A DNA stretch of 40,729 bases, taken from assembly GCA_016208585.1 (NCBI GenBank), contig JACQXR010000101.1:1-40729 (forward strand), given 5' to 3'. Of this stretch, positions 15,709 through 23,408 are shown in pieces. This DNA comes from a candidate division TA06 bacterium. GTDB lineage: Bacteria; Edwardsbacteria; AC1; EtOH8. Position 1 is the first letter of the stretch, and each line of letters opens with the position of its first letter. The notes below the pieces were generated by a model, which saw only the letters and a list, made by a program, of their open reading frames with translations, searched no databases and was not told where the DNA came from. Both the position numbers and the translations under genes were made by a program.

Positions 15709-16842
15709 TCAGTCCAGTATCTCCTCCACCAGTTTGGCTATATTTTGGGCGGCCCTAGGTCTTCCCAGCTTTAATGCGTTCTTCCGCAGGCTTGAAAGTT
15801 TTTGGGGAGAGGCCAGGACTTCGTCCAGGCGGTGCGGGATGTCCACCTGGTGCATGGCTTTTATCCCGGCCCCGTGCTCTAGCAGCATGTCGCTGTTCAT
15901 GTCCTCCTGTCCGGGGATGGGGTTGACTATGATCATCGGCAGGCCGCAGGCCAGGGCCTCGGCGGTGGTCAGGCCCCCCGGCTTGCTGATCAGGATGTCC
16001 GAGGCCCGCATGTATTCGTCCATCTGCTCGGTGTAGCCTATGGCGGTCATCTTGAACGGCAGCTGTTCCCGCATCTGCCGCAGACGGCTCAACAGCCGGC
16101 GGTTCTTTCCGGCGATCACCATCAGCTGGAAATTCGATTTGACCGCGGTCAGCGAGGCCACCATCTTTTCGATCGGCCCCACCCCAAAACCCCCGGACAG
16201 CATCAGCACCGAGGGCAGCTGGGGCGCCAGCACCAATTTTTCCCGGATGGGGGCCAGCGGTTTCTTTTTGGCGAACTCGCCTCCGACCGGTATGCCCAGG
16301 GCCTGGATCCGTTCGGGCAGAAGCCCCGAGGCCATCAGATGCTGCCGGCTGTTCTGGTCGGCCACCGAGTAGTGTTCGCATTCCGGCAAAATCCAGTAAG
16401 AGTGCAGGCCGTAATCGGTGGTGACTGTCAGAAGCGGCGCCCCGATCTTTCCCTTGCGCTTGAGAGCGCAGACCAGCTGGGAAGCCAGAAAATGGGTGGA
16501 GATTATCAGGCCCCAGTTCTGCTCTTTGATAAAGGAGGTGAACTTGCGGGTGTTCAGGGTGTCTAAAAGCCGCAACAGAAAATCGGGGCGGTTCTGACGC
16601 TTCAGGTTGTCCGAGGTGGTGAAGATGTAGCCGAACAACAGCGGCTGTTTCTGGGCCATGTAAAGGTAGATGTCGTGGTAGACCGTCTTATAGAGCAGGG
16701 TGGAATATTTTAAGAGGTCTATATGGGTGACCTGGCAGCGCTCCTGGCGCTGGGGCAGCCCGGCCAAAGACTGCTCGATGGCTTTGGCCGCCATGGTGTG
16801 GCCGGCCCCGGCCGAGGCGGAGATGATCAGGATCTTCTTCAT
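15709..16842 (-). CDS. MGDG-synthase/UgtP-like glycosyltransferase (GT28)
   Basis: A 377-residue glycosyltransferase of the monogalactosyldiacylglycerol-synthase/processive diacylglycerol glucosyltransferase group, also related to MurG. The N-terminus KILIISASAGAGHTMAAKAIE is the family's acceptor-domain loop with the GxGH motif. The middle shows VTTDYGLHSYWILPECEHYSVAD. The C-terminal donor domain has MLSGGFGVGPI, then ISKPGGLTTAEALACGLPMIIVNPIPGQEDMNS, the nucleotide-sugar binding signature. The predicted product is a glycolipid made at the cytoplasmic face of the inner membrane. Donor and acceptor cannot be read from sequence. No obvious Shine-Dalgarno precedes the ATG. Confidence 0.85.
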   Translation of the reverse strand: MKKILIISASAGAGHTMAAKAIEQSLAGLPQRQERCQVTHIDLLKYSTLLYKTVYHDIYLYMAQKQPLLFGYIFTTSDNLKRQNRPDFLLRLLDTLNTRKFTSFIKEQNWGLIISTHFLASQLVCALKRKGKIGAPLLTVTTDYGLHSYWILPECEHYSVADQNSRQHLMASGLLPERIQALGIPVGGEFAKKKPLAPIREKLVLAPQLPSVLMLSGGFGVGPIEKMVASLTAVKSNFQLMVIAGKNRRLLSRLRQMREQLPFKMTAIGYTEQMDEYMRASDILISKPGGLTTAEALACGLPMIIVNPIPGQEDMNSDMLLEHGAGIKAMHQVDIPHRLDEVLASPQKLSSLRKNALKLGRPRAAQNIAKLVEEILD

Positions 16843-16887
16843 AAAGTGTCTGTTGCCCGCTCATCGTTTACTGTTTAGTGTTCATTG

Positions 16888-18006
16888 TTAACTGTAATTG
16901 ATGAATTGTTCTATGAATTGGACCACCCTCTCCTGATCCCGCAAGGTCAGCTTATGGTGGAACGGAATGGCAAAACTGCGGTCGGCCGTGTCCTCAGCCG
17001 CCGGGAAATCGCCCTTCTTGTGTTTCAGCAATTCCAGGAGATACGGCTGCAAATGCAACGTCGGAAAATAATGGGCGCAGCCGATGCTTTTGGACTGCAG
17101 GTGTTTTATTAACCGGTCCCGGCCGGAGCCTTTGAGTTCTTGAGGAACCAGGGCCACGAACACGAACCAGCTCCGTTGATATCCTTTGGGCTGCTGCAGC
17201 ACAGTAAAATCCGGCAGACGTTGTTGGAATAGTTTGAGATATCTTTCGGCGATATCTTTTCTGGTTTTCAAGATCCCTTTGATCCGGGAAAGCTGGACCC
17301 GCCCCAAAGCGGCGTTGATGTCCGCCATCCTATAGTTGTAACCCATTTCATGATGGGCCAGCCAGCCGCCCAGGGAATGGCGGCCCTGGTTGCGCAGGCT
17401 GGACATAGTTTCGGCCAGACGATCGTCGTCGGTCAAGACCATCCCGCCTTCGCCGGTGGTTATCTGCTTGTTGGGGTAAAACCCGAAGGCTGAGGCTGTC
17501 CCGAAACTGCCGGCCATTTTGTCTTTGTATTTGGCGCCCAGGGCCTCGCAGGAATCCTCTATCAGCAGCAACTTGTGTTTTTTGCAGACGGCCTGAATTT
17601 TCCGATAATCGGCCGGCAGCCCGAAGACATCCACCGCCAGCACGGCCCTGGCGCGAGGAGTAACGGCGGCTTCGATCTTTCTGGGATCGATGTTCAAAGT
17701 TTTGGGATCAATGTCCGCAAAGACCGGCCTGGCCCCCTGATACAGAATGCAGTTGACCGAGGCGGCGAAGGAATAGGGCGAAGTAATGACCTCGTCTCCG
17801 GGTTTTAATCCCAAAGCCCGGGTGATCAGGTGTAGTCCGGCGGTGCCGGAGGATACCGCCAGGGCGTGTTTGCGGCCGGTGTATCTGGCAAAGGCCTTTT
17901 CGAACCTCAAGATTTCCGGGCCCAGACTTAAGGTGCCGGACTTGAGGACCTTGACCACGGCGTCAATTTCGCGCCGGGTGATGTTGGGTGAGGCCAGTTT
18001 GATCAA
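16888..18006 (-). CDS. DegT/DnrJ/EryC1/StrS-family aminotransferase
   Basis: A PLP-dependent sugar aminotransferase of 372 residues, the type that installs an amino group on a nucleotide-linked keto-sugar for LPS or glycan synthesis. Visible motifs: LAVSSGTAGLHL (about 53-64, PLP phosphate), ITSPYSFAASVNCILYQGARPVFADID (about 79-105), LLIEDSCEALGA (about 150-161) and GFYPNKQITTGEGGMVLT, where the Lys of NKQ is the Schiff-base residue. Translation starts at a TTG, supported by GGAG seven bases upstream. No dehydratase or sugar-nucleotide partner genes are adjacent, so the substrate is unknown. The downstream glycosyltransferase gene may be cotranscribed. Confidence 0.92.
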   Translation of the reverse strand: MIKLASPNITRREIDAVVKVLKSGTLSLGPEILRFEKAFARYTGRKHALAVSSGTAGLHLITRALGLKPGDEVITSPYSFAASVNCILYQGARPVFADIDPKTLNIDPRKIEAAVTPRARAVLAVDVFGLPADYRKIQAVCKKHKLLLIEDSCEALGAKYKDKMAGSFGTASAFGFYPNKQITTGEGGMVLTDDDRLAETMSSLRNQGRHSLGGWLAHHEMGYNYRMADINAALGRVQLSRIKGILKTRKDIAERYLKLFQQRLPDFTVLQQPKGYQRSWFVFVALVPQELKGSGRDRLIKHLQSKSIGCAHYFPTLHLQPYLLELLKHKKGDFPAAEDTADRSFAIPFHHKLTLRDQERVVQFIEQFINYS

Positions 18007-18055
18007 AGATCAACTCCATTTGGCATTTACGATTTATGGGAAGGTGGCCAACACA

Positions 18056-18096
18056 GATTTAGTTATTACTAAACTTTGACAATATTCTCAAAACAT
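18056..18096 (-). promoter_or_regulatory. promoter candidate with GTTTAG/CTAAA inverted repeat
   Basis: On the minus strand TTGAGA, a 17-bp spacer and TAATAA lie about 60 bp before the aminotransferase start. The TAATAA is the centre of GTTTAG-TAATAA-CTAAAT. The same GTTTAG/CTAAAC arms flank the -10 of the ATPase/DUF4143 promoter at 14382-14418. The promoter match is moderate. Confidence 0.4.
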
Positions 18097-18893
18097 CTTT
18101 GGCCTGATTTCTTTTCGCCTTGTGTGTCCTGCCTGCCCCTCATCACCGTGCCCCTGGCCCCGCGGTAAGCGTTTACCCCGAAGAAAGCGGGGGAGCCTTC
18201 CCGCCATCAGACTGTGTGGAGGGCGTGGCGGGATAAACTTCAGCAGACATCCATGTTTTTTCTGGATTTCCTCCTTCGGTCGCCAGTGGCGCACTGCGGC
18301 GGATTTACAACCCGCCGGAGTTTATCCCGTTGAAAAACGGGGCGGAAATGATACGAAGGATGGAAGTATAAATAATTTGCCAGTTGAGTTATTGGGAAGT
18401 CATGAAATTATTCCTGCATTCCTGCCGTAGCTATAACAAAGGCAGGGTTTCCTTATGAATAAAGAATGTACTGAATATTTCCGTGTGCAGATTTTGTTCC
18501 AACCGTTTCAAACCATTAAACATTTCAAACATCATAGGGAAAAGAGCGGAGTATGCCGTCATTAAAGAAAAATATCACACTGGTGGGTCAACGTTTGGAT
18601 GCCCTGGGCAAAGCACCCTTCGCCCCTACAGGTTTTGCTGCCTTAATTCTTTCCCAATATTCCTTCTCCCCTTGCAGGGGCGGGGATGTTGTTTGACGAA
18701 TTATAATGATAATTAAAATAACTACATATGTCAATAGTTACAGAGCCTTATCCAAAATGGAGCCCCACGGGCAAAGCCCGTGGTTCCTTTCCCTAGGTTA
18801 CCCCGCCAGTGGCGGGGTTATCCGCCTTGAGTAATCAGCGACATCGTCCGGCGCCAAAGGCCATGGCCGACGGCGTCCGCCGTAGCATCTACC
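18097..18893. other. gene-free spacer rich in inverted repeats
   Basis: No gene is recognised. Structures seen: an 11-bp inverted repeat CGGGATAAACT / AGTTTATCCCG about 80 bases apart (near 18228 and 18320); two perfect hairpins, CCACGGGC-AAA-GCCCGTGG (18765-18783) and ACCCCGCC-AGT-GGCGGGGT (18800-18818), which lie 75-130 bp beyond the cheC stop and may end its transcript although they lack a T-tract; and a second copy of the CGTCCGGCGCC...GGCCGACGGCGTCC repeat (about 18847-18881). The rest looks like eroded sequence. Confidence 0.6.
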
Positions 18894-19451
18894 TTACCCG
18901 CTGAATCCGTGCTCCTTTTCCCCAAAGCTGAATTTGTTCTGGACGTAGGCTACCAGGCCGCTCTCGGTGCGCTCGGCCAGGATCTTTCCCAAAATGTTCT
19001 TCATCACGCCGGACAGCATCAGGGGGGTTGAGGGCACGGTCATCAGGTTCAGCATGTCCTCCATGGCGTTAAGGTAGGCGCTGTTCATGATCTCCGAGAT
19101 CTCCCGGTGGATTTGGCCGAAGTTGAACTCCGGAGATTTCCGGGCCTGAGGCATGTGCTGCCAGCATTGCTGAGCGAAATCTTTTGCCTTGTCGCCCGGC
19201 ATCAGCCAGACCGTGGCCCCGGAGACGTCCCCGGCGAAGATGTTGACTAAGCTCAAGACCGGGATGCCCGGCTTGGCCAAGGCGCCCAGCGCTTCGTCCA
19301 CTGGCTTGATTCCGATCAAAGGCACTGAGACCATCACCTTCAGGCCCAACACCTCGGCCAGGGTGGTAGCCGCCTGGCCCGACCCGATATTAAACACCTC
19401 TTTGAGGGCGTCCTGCTGGACTGGGGTCAATTGTTGGAGAGAGAAACACAT
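18894..19451 (-). CDS. cheC: CheC-family chemoreceptor-signal phosphatase, orphan
   Basis: CheC dephosphorylates CheY-P and modulates CheD in chemotaxis. The protein shows the first active-site motif DxxxExxN in DALKEVFNIGSGQAATTLAE (about residues 15-34). The second copy, REISEIMNSAYLNAMEDM (about 109-126), keeps the E-x2-N pair but has Arg where an acidic or Ser residue is usual. The middle strands IFAGDVSGATVWLMP also fit. At about 185 residues it is near family length. I favour the ATG giving MCFSLQQLT over an upstream TTG. Neither start has a clear Shine-Dalgarno. No other chemotaxis or flagellar gene is in the window, so the partner is encoded elsewhere. Confidence 0.82.
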   Translation of the reverse strand: MCFSLQQLTPVQQDALKEVFNIGSGQAATTLAEVLGLKVMVSVPLIGIKPVDEALGALAKPGIPVLSLVNIFAGDVSGATVWLMPGDKAKDFAQQCWQHMPQARKSPEFNFGQIHREISEIMNSAYLNAMEDMLNLMTVPSTPLMLSGVMKNILGKILAERTESGLVAYVQNKFSFGEKEHGFSG

Positions 19452-19503
19452 ATATAACAAAATAGCATGAAAAAATTAAACAAGACTGATAAGATCATAT
19501 ATC

Positions 19504-19532
19504 ATTTTACCATAAAAAGTAACTTTTTACAA
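19504..19532 (-). promoter_or_regulatory. promoter candidate for cheC
   Basis: On the minus strand TTGTAA (19532-19527), a 17-bp spacer and TAAAAT (19509-19504) lie about 50 bp before the cheC start, in an AT-rich segment. Confidence 0.5.
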
Positions 19533-19672
19533 ACAAGCAAGGCGGAGTCTTTGAATAGCTCCGTCTTGAGCGCTCCATTCCTTTTCAGCTTGCCGGTCTT
19601 CCTATTGCAGTAATAATAGAGTGTTGAATAACTTTGCTTTTGCCCTTTATTTGTGACGGGTCAGGCGCCGTG

Positions 19673-19993
19673 CTATCGTAATACCAAACACCCTGCCTGC
19701 ATGAGGCTAAGCAATAGATTGAAATCATCCGGCTGTATGGTATTTTCGGCCACGAGGTTTACCCCGTTGCTCCCGCATCGGCAGCAACGGAACACGATTT
19801 GATAGCCTTTCTTACTGTTACGTATTCCAACCGGTGACATCAGGCCGCGACAAGTATTCTGCCGGTTTCCTGGCAGGAAGTCAACATGCAAAGAATGCAG
19901 ACAAAATGGACAATGGTTGTGGTAACTTCCGTTGGTAACAGGTTTATTACAATGGGTACAGTGAAACCCGGTGTTTTCCGTGCTTCTGCTCAT
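19673..19993 (-). CDS. RNHCP-domain zinc-binding protein
   Basis: A 106-residue protein of the RNHCP family. It has CxxC pairs at the N-terminus (FHCTHCNKPV), the family-defining stretch NHCPFCLHSLHVDFLPGNR (the first residue of RNHCP is replaced, giving HNHCP), CRGLMSPVGI, then a second CxxC in FRCCRCG and a terminal PDDF segment. The cysteines are expected to bind zinc. Molecular function is unknown for the family. AAGGAG eight bases before the ATG is the ribosome-binding site and lies inside the 3' arm of a long hairpin (20002-20036). Confidence 0.85.
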   Translation of the reverse strand: MSRSTENTGFHCTHCNKPVTNGSYHNHCPFCLHSLHVDFLPGNRQNTCRGLMSPVGIRNSKKGYQIVFRCCRCGSNGVNLVAENTIQPDDFNLLLSLMQAGCLVLR

Positions 19994-20001
19994 CCTCCGG
20001 T

Positions 20002-20036
20002 CTCCTTATTTTGTAATTTGTACAAATAATAAGGAG
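20002..20036 (-). promoter_or_regulatory. long inverted repeat that would sequester the RNHCP ribosome-binding site
   Basis: Arms CTCCTTATT and AATAAGGAG are perfect complements, with an additional inner TTGTA/TACAA pairing offset by two bases. The result is a near-continuous 14-bp stem around a 5-base loop. In the minus-strand RNA the 3' arm ends in AAGGAG, the Shine-Dalgarno of the RNHCP gene. It could act as a translational hairpin or as an operator for a dimeric repressor. It is not followed by a T-tract, so it is not a terminator. Confidence 0.6.
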
Positions 20037-20562
20037 CCGGGGTTCCGTTTGTTCTTCCCTTACGGGATCCAGGCTTGATCCAACCAGGGGCCGATTCACC
20101 GCCGTCCTTTAGGGACGGCGATTATTTCCGATTCCAGCTTCATCGGGGCTTGCCCTGAGCTTGTCGAAGGGCTTGTTGCATCCCCGAATCCGAACCAAGG
20201 CCGGTATTACGTATTTCCCCGGCCACTGTAGGGCGGTGTTAAACACCCTCCATCGGTAGGCGTATGTCGAATCTCACTGGCAACGGCGTCGTCCCCCAGA
20301 ATCAGGGATAAGCAGTATGCCAAATCGCAAGTATAGCTCATGTCTTTCCTTTCTTGAATTATCATTTCATCAGCGGCTCCGTGTCGGAGTTTATCCTGAT
20401 TAATAGATGGGCGGCTGATGCCTTTTACCCGTTCCGTTTCAGCTTGCCGGTCTTCTTATCGCAGAAATATGTTATATTGTAAATGACCGGACTTCAGTTC
20501 TGAAACAATTATTGAATGGGAGTTTTCCTGAATCATCGATTCAAGTTGACAATATTATTGTA
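20037..20562. other. gene-free spacer upstream of the RNHCP gene
   Basis: No gene is seen. It holds a hairpin CGCCGTCC-TTTAG-GGACGGCG (20100-20120), a CCCTGAGCTTGTCGAAGGG dispersed repeat (about 20152-20170), and at about 20437-20472 a 36-bp stretch that matches 19583-19618 with four differences. On the minus strand both copies read CxxKTGKLKRNG in one frame, so they may be ends of a duplicated, decayed gene. Confidence 0.5.
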
Positions 20563-21564
20563 TTACTTCACAGTCGTGATCGCCGGATCGGTACTGATAT
20601 CCGCCTCCCGCATGATTTCCCTCTTAACCAGTGGTCGCAGCATAATGTCGAGTTCTTCAAGAGACGCCGGTCTGCCAATAACCGGTATTTGGTCGAACAA
20701 CTGTTTGGCAAAAGCCCCGCCGTTGCATGTCCCCTTGACATCGCTGAAGCCCGCCTGTCGCAGCCAGGTTAAGTATGTTTTTCCCGAAGGATGTTGCAGT
20801 GAACATAGTTTGGCGTCGACAACGCGCTTTTTGAGGGCCTTTAAGCCATCGATGCTTACATCATCGAAAGCAAGGGCGTCGCTGCCGGGTTTCAGAGCCT
20901 GTATCACTGCCTTTGACGGAATATCCAGATACAGACCATACATTACCGCCCTTTCCTCGCTGACTATGCGGTCATAGAAGATCAGCCGGCACGTATTGTC
21001 GCCGGTCTTATCCAACCATAGTTCACGCTCGCTTTTCCCCCGGTATTGGCCAAGTGCCTCGTACTGTATCCGTAAAATCCCGCCGGGCTTCAACACCCGA
21101 CAAAATTCGGCGATGGTTGCCTGGGGATCCGGCGTCTGTTCTATGGACGAAGCTGCGGCAATCCCATCGTAGCTGTTATCTTTGAACGGCAGCGGCTGTC
21201 CCGATGGTACGTGGATAAATTCTGCGTTGATCGCGCTCATCCGTTTGCCGTTCTCGGTGCAGACCTGCACCCGTTTTAGCGAAGAATCAACCCCGGTCAC
21301 CGAGGCCGCAAAAGCGGACAGAGGTAACGATGGCCAGCCGTCGCCCGGTCCAAAGTCCAGTATACGCTTGCTCCCGCAGTGCAGACTTTCAGCGTAGTCC
21401 AGTATCCATCCCCGATCCAGCCAGTGTGATCTCTTTCCGCAATCGAACGGCCGGTAAATGATCGGCAGACAGTACCCGGATTGCGATTCCATCCCGTCGT
21501 AGAGCAGCTCGGCCGAACTGCACGGCCGGGGATCAAGCTCTCTTGCAATCCATTCGAAAAGCAT
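20563..21564 (-). CDS. class I SAM-dependent methyltransferase
   Basis: A 333-residue protein. The SAM-binding motif I is ILDFGPGDGWPSLPLSAF (about 68-85), followed by VTGVDSSLKRV (motif II, acidic residue contacting the ribose) and the methyltransferase-11 post-motifs PLPFKDNSYDGIAAASSIEQTPDPQATIAEFCRVLKPGGILRIQYE (about 124-169). The C-terminal half is unrecognised and may bind the substrate. The start lies two bases beyond the stop of the ABC-transporter gene, with GGGAAGA inside that gene's end acting as ribosome-binding site, so the three genes form one operon. The substrate is possibly related to what the exporter moves, but this is inference. Confidence 0.85.
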   Translation of the reverse strand: MLFEWIARELDPRPCSSAELLYDGMESQSGYCLPIIYRPFDCGKRSHWLDRGWILDYAESLHCGSKRILDFGPGDGWPSLPLSAFAASVTGVDSSLKRVQVCTENGKRMSAINAEFIHVPSGQPLPFKDNSYDGIAAASSIEQTPDPQATIAEFCRVLKPGGILRIQYEALGQYRGKSERELWLDKTGDNTCRLIFYDRIVSEERAVMYGLYLDIPSKAVIQALKPGSDALAFDDVSIDGLKALKKRVVDAKLCSLQHPSGKTYLTWLRQAGFSDVKGTCNGGAFAKQLFDQIPVIGRPASLEELDIMLRPLVKREIMREADISTDPAITTVK

Positions 21565-21566
21565 TC

Positions 21567-23408
21567 TTATCTTCCCATCCTCCCATCTTCTTGGTTTCTT
21601 CCGTTCTGTCCATTTCCGTTCTCCTGCAACATTTCCTTCTCCCGCAGGGTCACATAATAACCGTCCTTGGCCATCAGTTCCTGATGGCTGCCTTGCTCCA
21701 CGATCATGCCGTCCTTCAGCACCAGTATCTTGTCGGCCCGCTCGATGGTGGAAGTCCGGTGCGAGATGATGAAACAGGTGACTCCGGGGAGCTTCTGGTT
21801 CAATTCCTGCCAGACCAAGGCTTCGGTGGTGGCGTCCAGGGCCGAGGTGATGTCGTCCAATATCAGAATCTGGGGATGTCCCAGGGCGATCCTTTCCACG
21901 ATGGCCCGGGCCAATGATGTCCGCTGCTTCTGCCCGCCGGAGAGACTGGCGCCGCGCTGGCCGATCAGGGTGTCGTAGCCTTGGGCAAAGCCTTTGACCT
22001 CCTTTTCCAACTGGGAGATGCGCCCGGCCTCAACGACTTTATTCTGGTCAACTTCTTTCCGGTGGAAGATGACATTGTTCAAAATGCTGTCGGAGAACAA
22101 CAGGGCTTCCTGCGGGGCATAGCCGATGATGCTGCGAAGTTCGGAAAGTTTAAAGTCCCGAATGTCTGTCCCGTCTATTTTGATTGCGCCGGAAGCCGGG
22201 TCGTGCAGCCGGAGCAGCATATGCGCCAAAGTTGTTTTCCCGCAGCCCACCTCGCCCATCAGGGCGATCTTCTCGCCCTTGGCCACGTTGAAGCTGATGT
22301 CCTTTAACTGGTATTTGTCATTTTTTCCGTAGCTGAAGGAGACATCATTGAACTCGATATCTTTTGTAAAGCAAATCGCAGCCGGGGACAAGGGATTGCC
22401 GACCTCGGGCAAGGCTGTTTCCAGCTCTCTGACCCGGGCGTAAGAGACTGCGGCCCGCTTGCCGGTGATGAAGAAATTGCCCATGTTCCATAAAGGCTCA
22501 ATCATCATCAGGCTGTAGGTATTGAAAGCCACGAAACTGCCCAGGGTCAGCCTTCCCTTGATCACCAGCCAGCCGCCCGCCAGCAGTACCACCAGCACGC
22601 CCATTTGGTCGATCAGGATATTGGAGGAGTTGAACAGGCCTTCGGACTGGATGGTTTTCACTTCGGCCTTTATCCGGCGGTCCATGGCCCTGGAGAACCC
22701 CTGTTTCTGATGATCCTGGCGGTTATAGACCTTGAGTACCCTGATGCCCGAGAAGCAGGCCTCCAGAAAATCGTTGACCGCCGAGATGGCGTTCTGCAGC
22801 TTGAGGAAGCGCTTTTCAAATGTCTTCTCGTTGTACAGAAACAGCCAGGCCACAATGGGCACCGGAAGCAGGGCAAAGCCTGCCAGGGTGGCATTCAGCC
22901 GGAACATCACGATCATGATGAAAGCGAACAGCGCCAGCCCCTGCGCCGCCCGGAACAGGCCGGAACAGGTGAACCAGGACAACTTTTCGGCCAGATCGTC
23001 GGTCAGCCGGGTGACCACGTCCCCGGTCCGGTAACCGGACAAAGTGGAGGGTCCCAGCCTGGTGAGGTTGGCGAAGATTTTGTTCCGCAGTTCGGCCTCG
23101 ATGTTCATGTTGGTCCAGCCCCGGGTGGACATCAGCATCCAGTTGACAATGGCCGCGCCCACCCCCAGCAACAAAAGGAACAGCACATTGCGGGTCAACT
23201 GCTGCAGGGGAAGCTGGCTGACCAGTCCGTCCACCACTAACTTGAAAAAGACTGGATAGCTGATGGCCAAAGCGGTATGGACCATGGTCATGGCCAGCAG
23301 GATCAAAAGCTTCAGCCGGTGTGAAGTCCAGTAGCGGTGAAGCCATCCGAAGATCAGCCTTAAACTGCCGGTGTCTTTAGGCGAATTGGATTCTATATAA
23401 CTTTGCAT
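21567..23408 (-). CDS. ABC exporter, fused TMD-NBD half-transporter with degenerate catalytic site
   Basis: A 613-residue half-transporter. The N-terminal type-IV exporter membrane domain has six helices (about residues 30-320). The ATPase domain has Walker A GEVGCGKTTLA, signature LSGGQKQRTSLARAI, Walker B ILILDDITSALD and switch His in CFIISHRTSTIE. The residue after the Walker B Asp is Asp instead of the catalytic Glu, so one of the two ATP sites formed with the partner should be weak or non-hydrolytic, as in heterodimeric exporters such as TM287/288 or BmrCD. Its start overlaps the partner's 3' end by 32 bp, so translation is coupled. The C-terminal tail is Asn/Gly-rich. Confidence 0.93.
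   Translation of the reverse strand: MQSYIESNSPKDTGSLRLIFGWLHRYWTSHRLKLLILLAMTMVHTALAISYPVFFKLVVDGLVSQLPLQQLTRNVLFLLLLGVGAAIVNWMLMSTRGWTNMNIEAELRNKIFANLTRLGPSTLSGYRTGDVVTRLTDDLAEKLSWFTCSGLFRAAQGLALFAFIMIVMFRLNATLAGFALLPVPIVAWLFLYNEKTFEKRFLKLQNAISAVNDFLEACFSGIRVLKVYNRQDHQKQGFSRAMDRRIKAEVKTIQSEGLFNSSNILIDQMGVLVVLLAGGWLVIKGRLTLGSFVAFNTYSLMMIEPLWNMGNFFITGKRAAVSYARVRELETALPEVGNPLSPAAICFTKDIEFNDVSFSYGKNDKYQLKDISFNVAKGEKIALMGEVGCGKTTLAHMLLRLHDPASGAIKIDGTDIRDFKLSELRSIIGYAPQEALLFSDSILNNVIFHRKEVDQNKVVEAGRISQLEKEVKGFAQGYDTLIGQRGASLSGGQKQRTSLARAIVERIALGHPQILILDDITSALDATTEALVWQELNQKLPGVTCFIISHRTSTIERADKILVLKDGMIVEQGSHQELMAKDGYYVTLREKEMLQENGNGQNGRNQEDGRMGR

Noticed and set aside
18122-18430. 102-residue plus-strand frame in the spacer
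   Set aside because: It lies over inverted repeats, has atypical Pro/Arg/Cys composition and no family resemblance.
18765-18818. The two perfect hairpins as proven intrinsic terminators
   Set aside because: Neither is followed by a T-tract on the relevant strand. They may only be dispersed palindromes, so they are mentioned as structures only.
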